Shown here: positions 49,211 to 58,346 of the stretch, piece after piece
Layout: the number at the start of each line of letters is the position of its first letter
How positions within the stretch are numbered: the stretch's first letter is position 1
DNA from: a bacterium
GTDB taxonomy: Bacteria > Cyanobacteriota > Vampirovibrionia > Gastranaerophilales > Gastranaerophilaceae
DNA length: 58,398 nucleotides
NCBI GenBank assembly: GCA_017942035.1
Contig: JAGAVG010000083.1
Coordinates: 1-58,398, forward strand
Direction of reading: 5' to 3'
The notes under the pieces: generated by a model
The model's input: the letters and a program-made list of their open reading frames with translations, nothing else
Database searches by the model: none
What the model was told of the DNA's origin: nothing
Translations under genes and position numbers: made by a program

Positions 49211-49651
49211 ATGTTACAGAAAATTACGTTTACCCCAGCCAAATTTGGTTATCAGGCAATTCAAAAACCTAATATACCAAGTAATCAATTGCCGGTTCCG
49301 GTTTCTCATTATGGACAAATGGATATATTTGTTCCGAAAAATAGAACTTTAGAGCTAATATTGCAATCTGAAAATATTACAATTCCAAAAAAAGGTATTC
49401 CAAATGAGAGTTTGCCGGTACCGATGGATATTGTAGAAAAAGCTCGGAAGCAAAAATCTAAAAATGTAAAACAAGAAGCGAAAGAAGTTGCCAGTATGGG
49501 CGCAGAAGCCGGTAAAAAAGCAGCCAAGAGCAGCGGTAAATGGGGCTGGATTATAGGTGGAATCGGGACACTTTCTGCTATAGGATTAATAGTAAGTGAT
49601 AAAGTTAATCATAATAAAGCTAAAAACCTAAACAAAAATCAAGCAGCGTGA
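49211..49651 (+). CDS. Small membrane protein with ITFTPAKFGYQ leader
   Basis: 146 aa. Start at 49211 (AAGAAGGAAAAG upstream). N-terminal leader MLQKITFTPAKFGYQ; two copies of a short motif NQLPVPVSH and ESLPVPMDI near 26 and 73; a Lys/Ala-rich segment; and a single membrane helix near 112-132 (GWIIGGIGTLSAIGLIV) with a basic tail. Similar plan to the protein at 41707. Function unknown. Confidence 0.65.
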   Translation: MLQKITFTPAKFGYQAIQKPNIPSNQLPVPVSHYGQMDIFVPKNRTLELILQSENITIPKKGIPNESLPVPMDIVEKARKQKSKNVKQEAKEVASMGAEAGKKAAKSSGKWGWIIGGIGTLSAIGLIVSDKVNHNKAKNLNKNQAA

Positions 49652-49689
49652 GTGGTCAAAATAGAGGACCGGAGGTCAAGCGAGTTACG

Positions 49690-49985
49690 TCATTGCGAGC
49701 GAAGCGCGAGGAGGCAGAGGGCGAAGGCTTGTCGACAAAATGGCAAAGCCATTGCCGGCGACAACCGTAGACCCGTTTAATGCCGACGAGTAAGACGCGC
49801 GGCAATCCAGTTTTTCTGGTAGACTAAAGTCTACCCTACTACTATAATAAAAGACGATAAGACGCTTGGACGCTAGGACGATAAGAATTTACGTGATACA
49901 GCCATGTCATGCTGAATTTATTTCAGCATTTCGTGATACAAAGACCCTGAAACACGGAGGTCAATCTGACGTTCAGGATAACATA
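49690..49985. repeat. Block of intergenic repeat modules
   Basis: No gene in 49652-50032. In order: CGTCATTGCGAGCGAAGCGC...GCGCGGCAATCC module, GGTAGAC palindrome copy 7, a GACGATAAGACGCTTGGACG tandem, the CATGTCAT stem-loop pair (GCTGAATTTATTTCAGC; CCTGAAACACGG...GTTCAGG), and a CTTAGTGTCCTAGAGTCTTA tandem. Confidence 0.8.
49818..49835. repeat. GGTAGAC palindrome, copy 7
   Basis: GGTAGACTAAAGTCTACC followed by CTAC. Last copy in the window. Confidence 0.85.
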
Positions 49986-50032
49986 TATTACGTAAATCCT
50001 TAGTGTCCTAGAGTCTTAGTATCTTAAAGTCT

Positions 50033-51421
50033 TTAAAATATTTTATATGGATTTAAAATATTATCCGGATCGAAAGTTTTTTTGATTTTACGCATATAAT
50101 CAAGTGCTGTCGGATTTATTACCATATTAATATAATCTTTTTTTGCGTATCCGACACCGTGTTCGCCGGATAAAATTCCATCAAGTGATGCGGTTAATTG
50201 ATAGATTTCATTTTTAGCAAGTTTGTAATTTTCGTATTCGACTTTATCTTCATAATCAATCGGGATTTGAGGATGAACTGAACCATCTCCCACATGTCCT
50301 ACAAGACAGGTTATGAGGTTATATTTTTCGCAGATATTTTGAATACCTTTCACGAGTTTTGCGAGGTTTTCTCTCGGAACAATAACGTCATCTGTCGTGA
50401 CGTTTGGTCTTAATTTCGTGCAGGCTCCCATAGACGAACGTCTTGCCATCCAAATTTTTTCGTATTCTTCATCATTTGTAGAATATTGAATTGCACTTGA
50501 ACCAGAGCTTTCCAGAATATTTACAATAATTTTTCTCTGGTATTCAATGGAATTTTTGAAACCGTCAACTTCTATTACAAGAGCACATTCCTTATCGGTC
50601 AAAAGGTTTGCCGGATAAAACTTTTCGACTGTACAAATCGCGTTTTTATCCATAAAATCAATAGTTGCAGGATAAATTCTATTATCAATGATTGTATTAA
50701 CGGCTTTGATTGCACTTTCTACGGTGTCAAAATATGACATCATAACAGCTCTGGCCTCCGGTTTTGGAATGAGCTTAAGCACGGCCTCGGTAATTATTCC
50801 CAAAGTGCCTTCAGAGCCGACAAAAAGGGTTGAAAGATTGTATCCGGTTGCGTTTTTAATTGTGTTCGAGCCGGTTTGCAGAATTTCACCGTTTGCCATG
50901 ACGACGGTCAGACTAAGTATATAATCTTTTGTTGTTCCGTATTTGAAAGATTTTGCGCCTCCGGAGGATTGCGCAATACTTCCGCCGATTGTGGAAACCT
51001 TTAAATTTGAAGGGTCAGGAGGATAAAAAAGTCCAAATTTTTCAACTTCTTTTTGTAAATCGCCGAGAATTAATCCCGGTTGAACTCTTGCCGTCATATT
51101 TTCAGGATTAATTTCTAAAATTTTATTCATTTTAGAGAAGTTTAAAATTATTCCGCCGTGTTCTGTTGTGCAGGCGCCGACAACATTTGTTCCGGCTCCG
51201 CGGCAAATTATCGGGATTTTATATTTGTTCGCTATTTTTACAACATTTTGAATTTGTTCAATATTCTCAACGAAAACGACAGCATCCGCGATATTTTTTA
51301 TATCTTTCAGGTTTGAGGCATCTTGAGAATACGCATATCTTTCTTCAAGAGTTGTCAAAACATTTTCTTTAGATAACTGCTTTTTTAAATCATTTATTAA
51401 GTTTTTATTCTTCGTCAACAT
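50033..51421 (-). CDS. glcD: FAD-linked oxidase, glycolate/D-lactate dehydrogenase type
   Basis: 462 aa. FAD_binding_4 domain: PIICRGAGTNVVGACTTEHG near 75-94, PPDPSNLKVSTIGGSIAQSS near 136, and FVGSEGTLGIITEAVLKLIP near 197. C-terminal oxidase domain ends with LVGHVGDGSVHPQIPIDYED, and GEHGVGYAKKDYI near 425. Oxidises a 2-hydroxyacid, probably D-lactate or glycolate. GlcE/GlcF partners are not adjacent. Its start overlaps the end of the coiled-coil gene by 17 bp, so translation is probably coupled. Confidence 0.9.
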   Translation of the reverse strand: MLTKNKNLINDLKKQLSKENVLTTLEERYAYSQDASNLKDIKNIADAVVFVENIEQIQNVVKIANKYKIPIICRGAGTNVVGACTTEHGGIILNFSKMNKILEINPENMTARVQPGLILGDLQKEVEKFGLFYPPDPSNLKVSTIGGSIAQSSGGAKSFKYGTTKDYILSLTVVMANGEILQTGSNTIKNATGYNLSTLFVGSEGTLGIITEAVLKLIPKPEARAVMMSYFDTVESAIKAVNTIIDNRIYPATIDFMDKNAICTVEKFYPANLLTDKECALVIEVDGFKNSIEYQRKIIVNILESSGSSAIQYSTNDEEYEKIWMARRSSMGACTKLRPNVTTDDVIVPRENLAKLVKGIQNICEKYNLITCLVGHVGDGSVHPQIPIDYEDKVEYENYKLAKNEIYQLTASLDGILSGEHGVGYAKKDYINMVINPTALDYMRKIKKTFDPDNILNPYKIF

Positions 51422-54400
51422 AGGAGGCTAGTTTTTCTACATTTATTCCTAATTTTGCTATTTGTTTTTCAAGTTTATCCAATTTTTTACTTATTATTGA
51501 GTCGGATTTTTCTTCAACAGCTAATAATATATTATCCAACTTCATTTCTAATCTGTCAATCCGAAGTTCTTGAGTTTCAAACCTATGTTCCAATTCTTCG
51601 ATTAGTTCTGTTTTTTGCGGAAGTGCAAACTTTAATTCCTCGGTTATTTCCTTAACAGATGAAATTTCATTTGTTTTTTCTGAAATGCTGTTTATGCTTT
51701 CGCTGACAGAATCCATCCATTCTCCGAGATATTGAAGAACTTGATGGAAAACTTCATCGTTTTTAACCGAATTATTAACAACAATGTTTAATGCATCGAC
51801 TTTTTTCTCTATACGTTCGTTAATTTCGCTTGTATCCGGAAATTGAAGTTTATCTTCCAGTTTATAAATCATTCCGCCAAATCTGTCCAAGCCATCTGAG
51901 AGAGCTTTATATGCCTCATCAGAAGTTAGAAGGAGTTTGTTGGTTCTTGAACTTATGCTGACCATATCTTCATTTAGTTTGACAAAATCATTTTTCAAAT
52001 CAATGATTTCATCTTCGCTTAGAGAATTTTGCATAACTTCAACAGAGCTTACAATTTTATCAATGCTGTCACGTAGTTCAATGAGAGTTTGCTGCGGAGC
52101 TGTGCCGGTAACTTCGTTCATTGCAAGTCGTAACTTTGCGATATCGGATTCAACATCTTGAAGAGTGTAAGTGTATTCAGAAGTGTCAGCCTGCGCAATC
52201 TCTTTTAGCTGCTGATGAACTTCTTTCAATTTTTCATTAATTTCATCTGTTTTTTCTTCTACAAAATCTTTAATTTCTTCGGTTTCTTCAATGAATGAAA
52301 TCTGGTCAAAAATTGATATTATAGCTGTAATTATTGACTCTTTAACTTCTTTGTTCGGAACGTCATCTTTATTGATTGCGTTCATTTCTTCAAGTAATTT
52401 GTTAAAGCATTCATCCATTTTTGAGTTGGAAGAATTTGTGGTGTCAATTTTAAGCTCATTAATCTGATTTGTGATTAAATCTTTAATATCGTCAATTTCA
52501 CTTTCGATATCAAAATCATCATCCCCATCCATTGCAAGAATATCAACTTTAGAATGAAGTGCTTCAAGAGTTTTTGCAAGGTTAGAATCTGATTTTGTAA
52601 GATTTTCAATTTTTTCTGAAATATCGTCAATTTCCAGTTTTACATCAACTATATTATTATCAATATTTTTGTATGTTTTTTCAGCTTCAGTTTTTACCAC
52701 AGACTGAGTTTCGGAAATTGAAGATTTAAATTCATCTTTAACTTGAGAAATTTCATTTAAAATATTTTCTTTCCCATTAGAAAGGTCATTGAGTTTTTCA
52801 TCAATATTTTGACCTAGTGAATTTACAGAATTAATGATTTTTTCTGAATGGTCATTTTCTTCTATAAAAGATTTCAAATCTCCGCAGCAACCATCAAGTT
52901 TTGTATTTATGGATGCTTTTGTATCTTCATTTAAATTTCTTATTTTCTCGATTTCATTTTCCCAATTGTCAATAAAATCAGAATTTTTCAGCAAATATTT
53001 TTCACTATTTTTATAGAAACCTTCAATAGAGAGTTTTAAAAGCTCTAATTCATTTATCATATTTTTTCGGGTAAAATCTTCAAAAGAACTGAGTTTTAAA
53101 TATAAATCTTGTATTGATTGCTCAATATTAGAAATAAAATTACTGTTTGTATCGAGATTTTTTGAGATTTCGGAAGATACATTCATGTATGACAAATCAA
53201 TTTGAGTTTTTAATTCTTCTAAATGGCTTGAAAAATCGAAAGTTAAAAGATCTTTCAACTGTTCTTTTAATTCGGAAATATTTTCCTCGATTTTATTATT
53301 TTTCTCGGTGAAATTTTCTATTAAATCAGTGTTTACAAGATTAATTTCCTGCCTTAGAATATTTATTTTTTCATCCAAATCTCCGGCAAGATTTTTGGCT
53401 GTCTCATCAGAATTGTCTCTAAATTTTTCTATATTTGAAACAACTTCATCAAAACGGTAAGAAAGAGAATCAATACCGGCTTGTAAAGAAGATGTTTGAG
53501 TATTATTACTCAATATATTTTTAACATTTTCAATTTCTGAAGTTATTTGATAAATATTATTTTCTATAAAATTGGTTGTTATATTTAAATTTTGCTGGAG
53601 TTCGTTTGAAAAATTAATATTAATTCTTTCAAAATTTTCCTGCATTGTACAAATAGAAGAAATAATTTCATCAAAACGACCGGAAACGGACTCAAAATTT
53701 TCTTCCATAACAGAAGTTTGATTGTTATTTTCAAGAATTATTTTTATGGATTCGAGTGAAGAAATAATATTCGGAAAATGTTTGTTGAAATTTTCTTCCA
53801 TATTTGTTGACAAAACATTTTTTAACTCCATTGTACTTTGAAGCTGTGATGAGATTTCGTCAAAACGGCTTGAAACATTATCAAATCCTGATTGCAAATC
53901 TGATTTTTGCGCAGCATTTTCATAAATATTATTTGAAACATTTTTTACAGAATTTAAATCATTTGTAATCAATTCAAAGTTTGAATTTAAGTTTTCTTCA
54001 ATAGAATTCCATTTTGATTCAAAAATAGGGTTAATAGTTCTGCAAATTCCTGAAATTTCTGATAAATATTCTGAAACTTTTGAAATATCTTCAATGATTT
54101 CGGCATTTTTTATTTCTAATTTTTCATTTAAACCTGAAACTATTTCATGAAGAGTGTCTTTAATAGTAGAGAATTTTAAATCAATGATGTTATCAGAATT
54201 TATACGATTACCGCCTGCAACTTTTATTTCTGCAATTGCAGTTGTTATTTCACTAAATCTATACAATAATGAATCTAAACTGGTTTGAATGTGTGGAATT
54301 TTTTCACATGTTTCAATATTATTTTTTATTTTGTCTATTTCAAAAGACAAAATTTTTAAATTATCATCAATACTTCCGGTTAAAGCATTTAGCGTTTTAT

Positions 54401-55472
54401 CTGATGTAGAATTTGTCTGGTAAAGAGCTTGTGAAATATTGAGTAATTCATTTTTTATATCTGAAAGTTCCGTCAAAGAAGTATCAGTTTTCTTTGCGTG
54501 TTCGGTATTTATTAATGTAATGGTTTCAATATTTTGAGAAATTTTTTCTTTTAAATTTTCAATTTTGTCTTCAAATAATTCAGAATTTGAAGAAATTACA
54601 TTTTGAAGAGCGGTGAATTTATCAATCAAATCTTGCCGGACATCATCATTACCATTGTTAACAACATCACTAAGCGTTTTGATACTGTTTTGTATAATGG
54701 CATTTAAATCTTCGGTGTTTTTGGAATAATTATTTGAAAAAGTTTCAATTTTTTCAGATATTTTTTCAACATCAGCCTTTAAAGGTATCATAGGAAGCAT
54801 TGAAGAAATATCTTTTGTTCTTTCAAATATTTTGTTGATAGATTCATGAGATTGAATGTAATCGTCGCTCATTATAAGATTTTGTATAGCATTTGCAAGG
54901 TTTTCGCTTTTGTTGTTAAAAAATTTCAGTGCATCAATAGTGTTATCTGTTTTTTGTGTTAATTCTCTGATTACAGCGGTTAATTCTATATTGTCATCTT
55001 TTGTAACAAGTTCATCAAGTTTATCATATATTTTTTCCGTACTTGTTTTTGTAAACTCATCAAATGCTGAAAATTTTTCTAATATAGCATAAATTGAATC
55101 TTTTAAAACTTCGACATTTTCCTCAAAATCTTTTTTGTCCGGTTTTTCAGAATAAACTTTATCCAAAAGTTTTCCTAAATCTTCCAGATTTAATTTTTGT
55201 TCTTTTATATCTTCATTAATTATATTGACATGTTGTTGAAATATTTCAAACAGCTCTTTCAATTCATTTGTTTTAGACAAATTTTCTTGTTTTTTTGAGA
55301 TATTTTCAAAAGAAACCTCAAGTTCGCGGAATTTATCCATCGCAAATGTATGTTTTTCTTCGATTGATTTTTTGAATTCATCAAATGCGGCACGCAAAAT
55401 ATCATTATTCTTTGCTCCGTCAACTTTTATCTCTCCAAGAATTTCAATTATATCTTCAACGCCTGATGCCAT
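51405..55472 (-). CDS. Giant coiled-coil protein
   Basis: 1355 aa, almost entirely predicted coiled coil, acidic, rich in Glu/Asn/Ile/Ser, with no signal peptide or membrane helix. Four copies of a short motif with core RF(D/S)E(I/V) recur in the middle (LLYRFSEITTAI, SSRFDEISSQL, SGRFDEIISSI, SYRFDEVVSNI), at about 54260, 53860, 53675 and 53450. The C terminus (LEHRFETQELRIDRLEMKLD) is a strong heptad coil. A scaffold or filament-like role is suggested by shape only. It precedes the FAD oxidase in the same transcript. Confidence 0.65.
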   Translation of the reverse strand: MASGVEDIIEILGEIKVDGAKNNDILRAAFDEFKKSIEEKHTFAMDKFRELEVSFENISKKQENLSKTNELKELFEIFQQHVNIINEDIKEQKLNLEDLGKLLDKVYSEKPDKKDFEENVEVLKDSIYAILEKFSAFDEFTKTSTEKIYDKLDELVTKDDNIELTAVIRELTQKTDNTIDALKFFNNKSENLANAIQNLIMSDDYIQSHESINKIFERTKDISSMLPMIPLKADVEKISEKIETFSNNYSKNTEDLNAIIQNSIKTLSDVVNNGNDDVRQDLIDKFTALQNVISSNSELFEDKIENLKEKISQNIETITLINTEHAKKTDTSLTELSDIKNELLNISQALYQTNSTSDKTLNALTGSIDDNLKILSFEIDKIKNNIETCEKIPHIQTSLDSLLYRFSEITTAIAEIKVAGGNRINSDNIIDLKFSTIKDTLHEIVSGLNEKLEIKNAEIIEDISKVSEYLSEISGICRTINPIFESKWNSIEENLNSNFELITNDLNSVKNVSNNIYENAAQKSDLQSGFDNVSSRFDEISSQLQSTMELKNVLSTNMEENFNKHFPNIISSLESIKIILENNNQTSVMEENFESVSGRFDEIISSICTMQENFERININFSNELQQNLNITTNFIENNIYQITSEIENVKNILSNNTQTSSLQAGIDSLSYRFDEVVSNIEKFRDNSDETAKNLAGDLDEKINILRQEINLVNTDLIENFTEKNNKIEENISELKEQLKDLLTFDFSSHLEELKTQIDLSYMNVSSEISKNLDTNSNFISNIEQSIQDLYLKLSSFEDFTRKNMINELELLKLSIEGFYKNSEKYLLKNSDFIDNWENEIEKIRNLNEDTKASINTKLDGCCGDLKSFIEENDHSEKIINSVNSLGQNIDEKLNDLSNGKENILNEISQVKDEFKSSISETQSVVKTEAEKTYKNIDNNIVDVKLEIDDISEKIENLTKSDSNLAKTLEALHSKVDILAMDGDDDFDIESEIDDIKDLITNQINELKIDTTNSSNSKMDECFNKLLEEMNAINKDDVPNKEVKESIITAIISIFDQISFIEETEEIKDFVEEKTDEINEKLKEVHQQLKEIAQADTSEYTYTLQDVESDIAKLRLAMNEVTGTAPQQTLIELRDSIDKIVSSVEVMQNSLSEDEIIDLKNDFVKLNEDMVSISSRTNKLLLTSDEAYKALSDGLDRFGGMIYKLEDKLQFPDTSEINERIEKKVDALNIVVNNSVKNDEVFHQVLQYLGEWMDSVSESINSISEKTNEISSVKEITEELKFALPQKTELIEELEHRFETQELRIDRLEMKLDNILLAVEEKSDSIISKKLDKLEKQIAKLGINVEKLASYVDEE

Positions 55473-55634
55473 ATTTTTCTTTCCTAAAATTACTATTATT
55501 CCTCGAAATTATTGTACAGAATAAACGGCAATATAGCAAAAATTTTAACGAATATTATTACAATTGTAAACTTTAGACTTCACCTTTTAGAATTAAGTGT
55601 TACAATAAATAAGGATAGTTATGAAAGGGGAAAA

Positions 55635-55847
55635 ATGAGCCGCATAGTAATTGATGAAAATAAATGTAAAGCATGCTATCTTTGTATTAAGGAATGTCCC
55701 AAAAATCTTATACAAATCAGCAGCAAAACAAATTCTCTCGGGAATCATGTTGTGGAATTTAATGACCCCGAAGGCAAATGTTTAGGTTGTGCAATGTGCG
55801 CAAAAAGATGTCCGGATATGGCAATTACAGAAGTTTACAGAGGCTGA
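55635..55847 (+). CDS. 2-oxoacid:ferredoxin oxidoreductase, ferredoxin (delta) subunit
   Basis: 70 aa. Start at 55635 behind GAAAGGGG. Two 4Fe-4S motifs, CKACYLCIKECPKN and CLGCAMCAKRCPD, pass electrons from the TPP site to ferredoxin. First gene of a four-gene operon; the alpha gene starts 2 bp after its stop. Confidence 0.9.
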   Translation: MSRIVIDENKCKACYLCIKECPKNLIQISSKTNSLGNHVVEFNDPEGKCLGCAMCAKRCPDMAITEVYRG

Positions 55848-55849
55848 AT

Positions 55850-56926
55850 ATGACAGAAACAATGACAAAACCTGAAGAAAAAGTTTTAATCAAAGGAAAT
55901 TATGCAATTGCAAATGCGGCAATACTTGCAGGATGCGAATGTTATTTCGGATATCCGATTACCCCTCAGAGTGAAATCGGCGAATTTATGAGCGGAAAAA
56001 TGCAGGAACTTAACAGAGCATACGTTTCTGCGGAAAGTGAATTGGCCGCAATTAATATGGTTATGGGTGCTTGTTCAACCGGTGCAAAGGCCATGACATC
56101 ATCTTCATCTTGCGCAATTGCGTTAATGCAGGAGGCTCTTTCTTATGCGGCATCTCAGGAAATTCCGCTTGTCTTAATCAGCGTAATGAGAGGGGGGCCG
56201 GGACTTGGCAATATTTACCCGTCTCAGGGCGATTATAATCAGGCTACAATCGGCGGCGGAAACGGAGATTACAAATTAACTGTTTTGGCACCGGGAAATG
56301 TTCAGGAATGTGTTGATTTAACTTATAAAGCGTTCTATCTTGCGCATAAATACAGAAACCCGACAATACTTCTTGCTGATGGTTTGCTGGGACAAATGAT
56401 GGAACCGGTTACGTTTAAAGATTACCCGTATCCGGAAATAGATAATTCCGGCTGGGCTTTGACCGGCGCGAAAGGTAGAGAACGTCGTTTGTTACGTTCT
56501 TATGCGCCATTAGCCGATGTTCAGTGCGATTTTGTGAGAAGTCTTTTTGATAAATATAAAAAAATTGAAGAAAACGAGGTTATGTATGAAGAATACTTAA
56601 CTGATGATGCGGATTTGATTGTTGTAAGTTTTGGAAGTCTAAGCCGAAACGTTAAATCAGCAGTTAATGTTTGCAGGGAAAAAGGCCTAAAAATCGGAGC
56701 ATTCAGACCTATTACACTTTCGCCGTTCCCATCAAAAGAGTTGAGCAGATTGAGTAATTCTGCTAAAAAATTCCTTGTTACAGAGATAAACATGGGTCAA
56801 ATGGTGAAAGATGTGAGACTTGCTGTGAACGGAAAAGTTCCGGTGGAATTTTTAGGCAAGCCGGTCGGCTCAATGATTGATGTAGAGGATATTGTTACAG
56901 AGATTGAAAGACAGTTAGAGGTGTAA
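55850..56926 (+). CDS. vorB: 2-oxoacid:ferredoxin oxidoreductase alpha subunit (VorB/KorA)
   Basis: 358 aa. Opens with LIKGNYAIANAAILAGCECY and FGYPITPQSEIGEFM, then AESELAAINMVMGACSTGAK near 60 and SVMRGGPGLGNIYPSQGDYN near 108, diagnostic of the alpha domain of 2-ketoisovalerate or 2-oxoglutarate ferredoxin oxidoreductases. With the other three subunits it cleaves a CoA-dependent 2-oxoacid to acyl-CoA, CO2 and reduced ferredoxin, or the reverse. The order delta-alpha-beta-gamma is common in anaerobes. Substrate not decidable. Confidence 0.9.
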   Translation: MTETMTKPEEKVLIKGNYAIANAAILAGCECYFGYPITPQSEIGEFMSGKMQELNRAYVSAESELAAINMVMGACSTGAKAMTSSSSCAIALMQEALSYAASQEIPLVLISVMRGGPGLGNIYPSQGDYNQATIGGGNGDYKLTVLAPGNVQECVDLTYKAFYLAHKYRNPTILLADGLLGQMMEPVTFKDYPYPEIDNSGWALTGAKGRERRLLRSYAPLADVQCDFVRSLFDKYKKIEENEVMYEEYLTDDADLIVVSFGSLSRNVKSAVNVCREKGLKIGAFRPITLSPFPSKELSRLSNSAKKFLVTEINMGQMVKDVRLAVNGKVPVEFLGKPVGSMIDVEDIVTEIERQLEV

Positions 56927-56929
56927 ATA

Positions 56930-57682
56930 ATGGCAACGCAAGTTTTTAAAGTTCCAGACTCAATTAGAAAAGATATGAGATACGGTTTTTGCCCGGGATG
57001 TGACCATGGTGTTGCCGTAAGATTAGTTGCCGAATGCCTTGACGAACTTAATCTGAAAGAAAAAGCAATAACCGCAACTTCTATAGGCTGCTCTGTCTGC
57101 CTTTATGACTACTTGGAAGTCGATGCGGTGGAAGCTCCGCACGGAAGAGCACTGGCGCAGGCTACCGGTATAAAAAGAGCGAGACCTGACAAATTCGTTT
57201 TCACCTATCAAGGGGATGGCGATTTTGCATCAATCGGATGGGGCGAAAGTTCTCATGCAGCTTTGAGAGGGGAAAATGTTACCGCAATTTGTATAAACAA
57301 CACAACTTACGGTATGACCGGCGGACAGTTAGGCCCGACAACGCTTTTGGGACAAGTTACAACTACTTCTCCAACCGGCCGTAACCTTGAGTATTACGGA
57401 TATCCGATAAAAATTACCGAACATATTGCAATGTATGATGGTACGGCATTTGCCGCGAGAGTTTCTCTGGATACGGTTCCAAATATAAATAATGCGAAAA
57501 AAACTATTAAAAAAGCTTTTGAATATCAGATGGAAGGATTAGGGTTCAGCTTTGTAGAAATTCTTTCAACCTGCCCGACAAACTGGAGAATGACTCCCCA
57601 AGAAGCTCACGAAAGAGTAAGAACTCAAATGATGGAAATATATAAACCAGGAGTTTACAAAGATATTAAAACTCTAAAGTAA
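56930..57682 (+). CDS. 2-oxoacid:ferredoxin oxidoreductase beta subunit (TPP)
   Basis: 250 aa. Thiamine pyrophosphate-binding subunit (KorB/VorA type). RYGFCPGCDHG near 17, SIGCSVCLYDYLEVD near 52, the TPP/metal motif YQGDGDFASIGW near 94 with NNTTYGMTGGQLGPT near 123, and ILSTCPTNWRMTP near 210. It starts 3 bp after the alpha gene. Confidence 0.92.
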   Translation: MATQVFKVPDSIRKDMRYGFCPGCDHGVAVRLVAECLDELNLKEKAITATSIGCSVCLYDYLEVDAVEAPHGRALAQATGIKRARPDKFVFTYQGDGDFASIGWGESSHAALRGENVTAICINNTTYGMTGGQLGPTTLLGQVTTTSPTGRNLEYYGYPIKITEHIAMYDGTAFAARVSLDTVPNINNAKKTIKKAFEYQMEGLGFSFVEILSTCPTNWRMTPQEAHERVRTQMMEIYKPGVYKDIKTLK

Positions 57683-57716
57683 TTAATAATAAGTATTAGA
57701 ATAAAGGATTAATAAT

Positions 57717-58271
57717 ATGGAAAAAAACTTTATAATAGCAGGTTTTGGCGGACAGGGAGTTCTTCTTGCGGGAGAAGTTCTTGCAAACGCGTTTATGCTT
57801 GATGACAAGAATGTGACCTGGTATCCGAGCTATGGTGCTGAAATGAGAGGCGGAACGGTTAATTGTGAAGTTGCAATGGCATCAGATGCCGAAGTCAGCT
57901 CAGTGAGCAAAAAGAAGGTGGATTTTGTTATTGCGCTGAACCAGCTTTCCTTTGATAAGTTTCTTCCTAAAATTAAAAAAGGCGGGATGATGATTGCAAA
58001 TTCATCTCTTGTGAAAGAATTAAAAACCAGAACGGATATTGAATATATTTTTGCTCCTATTTCTAAAATGGCTGAGGATTTAGGAAACATTAAAATGGCG
58101 AATATTTTATCACTGGGAATTTTATCCTCCGCGACAAATCTTGTTTCTGTTGAGACTTTAACTAAGGCGTTGGATACAGTTTTACCGCCGCATAGAAAAA
58201 ATCTTTTGCCGAAAAATATTGAGGCGCTGAAATTAGGTTTTGGATTCAATCTTACTGCGGCTGCAATTTAA
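57717..58271 (+). CDS. 2-oxoacid:ferredoxin oxidoreductase gamma subunit
   Basis: 184 aa. Starts IIAGFGGQGVLLAGEVLANA, typical of the gamma (CoA-binding) domain, with TWYPSYGAEMRGGTVNCEVA near 38. It lies 34 bp after the beta gene and is the last gene of the operon. Confidence 0.92.
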   Translation: MEKNFIIAGFGGQGVLLAGEVLANAFMLDDKNVTWYPSYGAEMRGGTVNCEVAMASDAEVSSVSKKKVDFVIALNQLSFDKFLPKIKKGGMMIANSSLVKELKTRTDIEYIFAPISKMAEDLGNIKMANILSLGILSSATNLVSVETLTKALDTVLPPHRKNLLPKNIEALKLGFGFNLTAAAI

Positions 58272-58346
58272 TTTATAACATTACGTTTCCTTAATAAACT
58301 CCTTAAAATCTTCATTTGTAACAGAATGTAAAGATAAATTTTAATA

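Noticed and set aside
13739-50032. tRNA or rRNA genes in the GC-rich intergenic blocks
   Set aside because: The GC-rich stretches are the repeat modules; no TTCGANNC-type T-arm with a matching acceptor stem was found.
51455-55092. Plus-strand frames opposite the coiled-coil gene
   Set aside because: Shadow frames with the typical Ser/Phe/Leu-rich composition of reversed coiled-coil codons.
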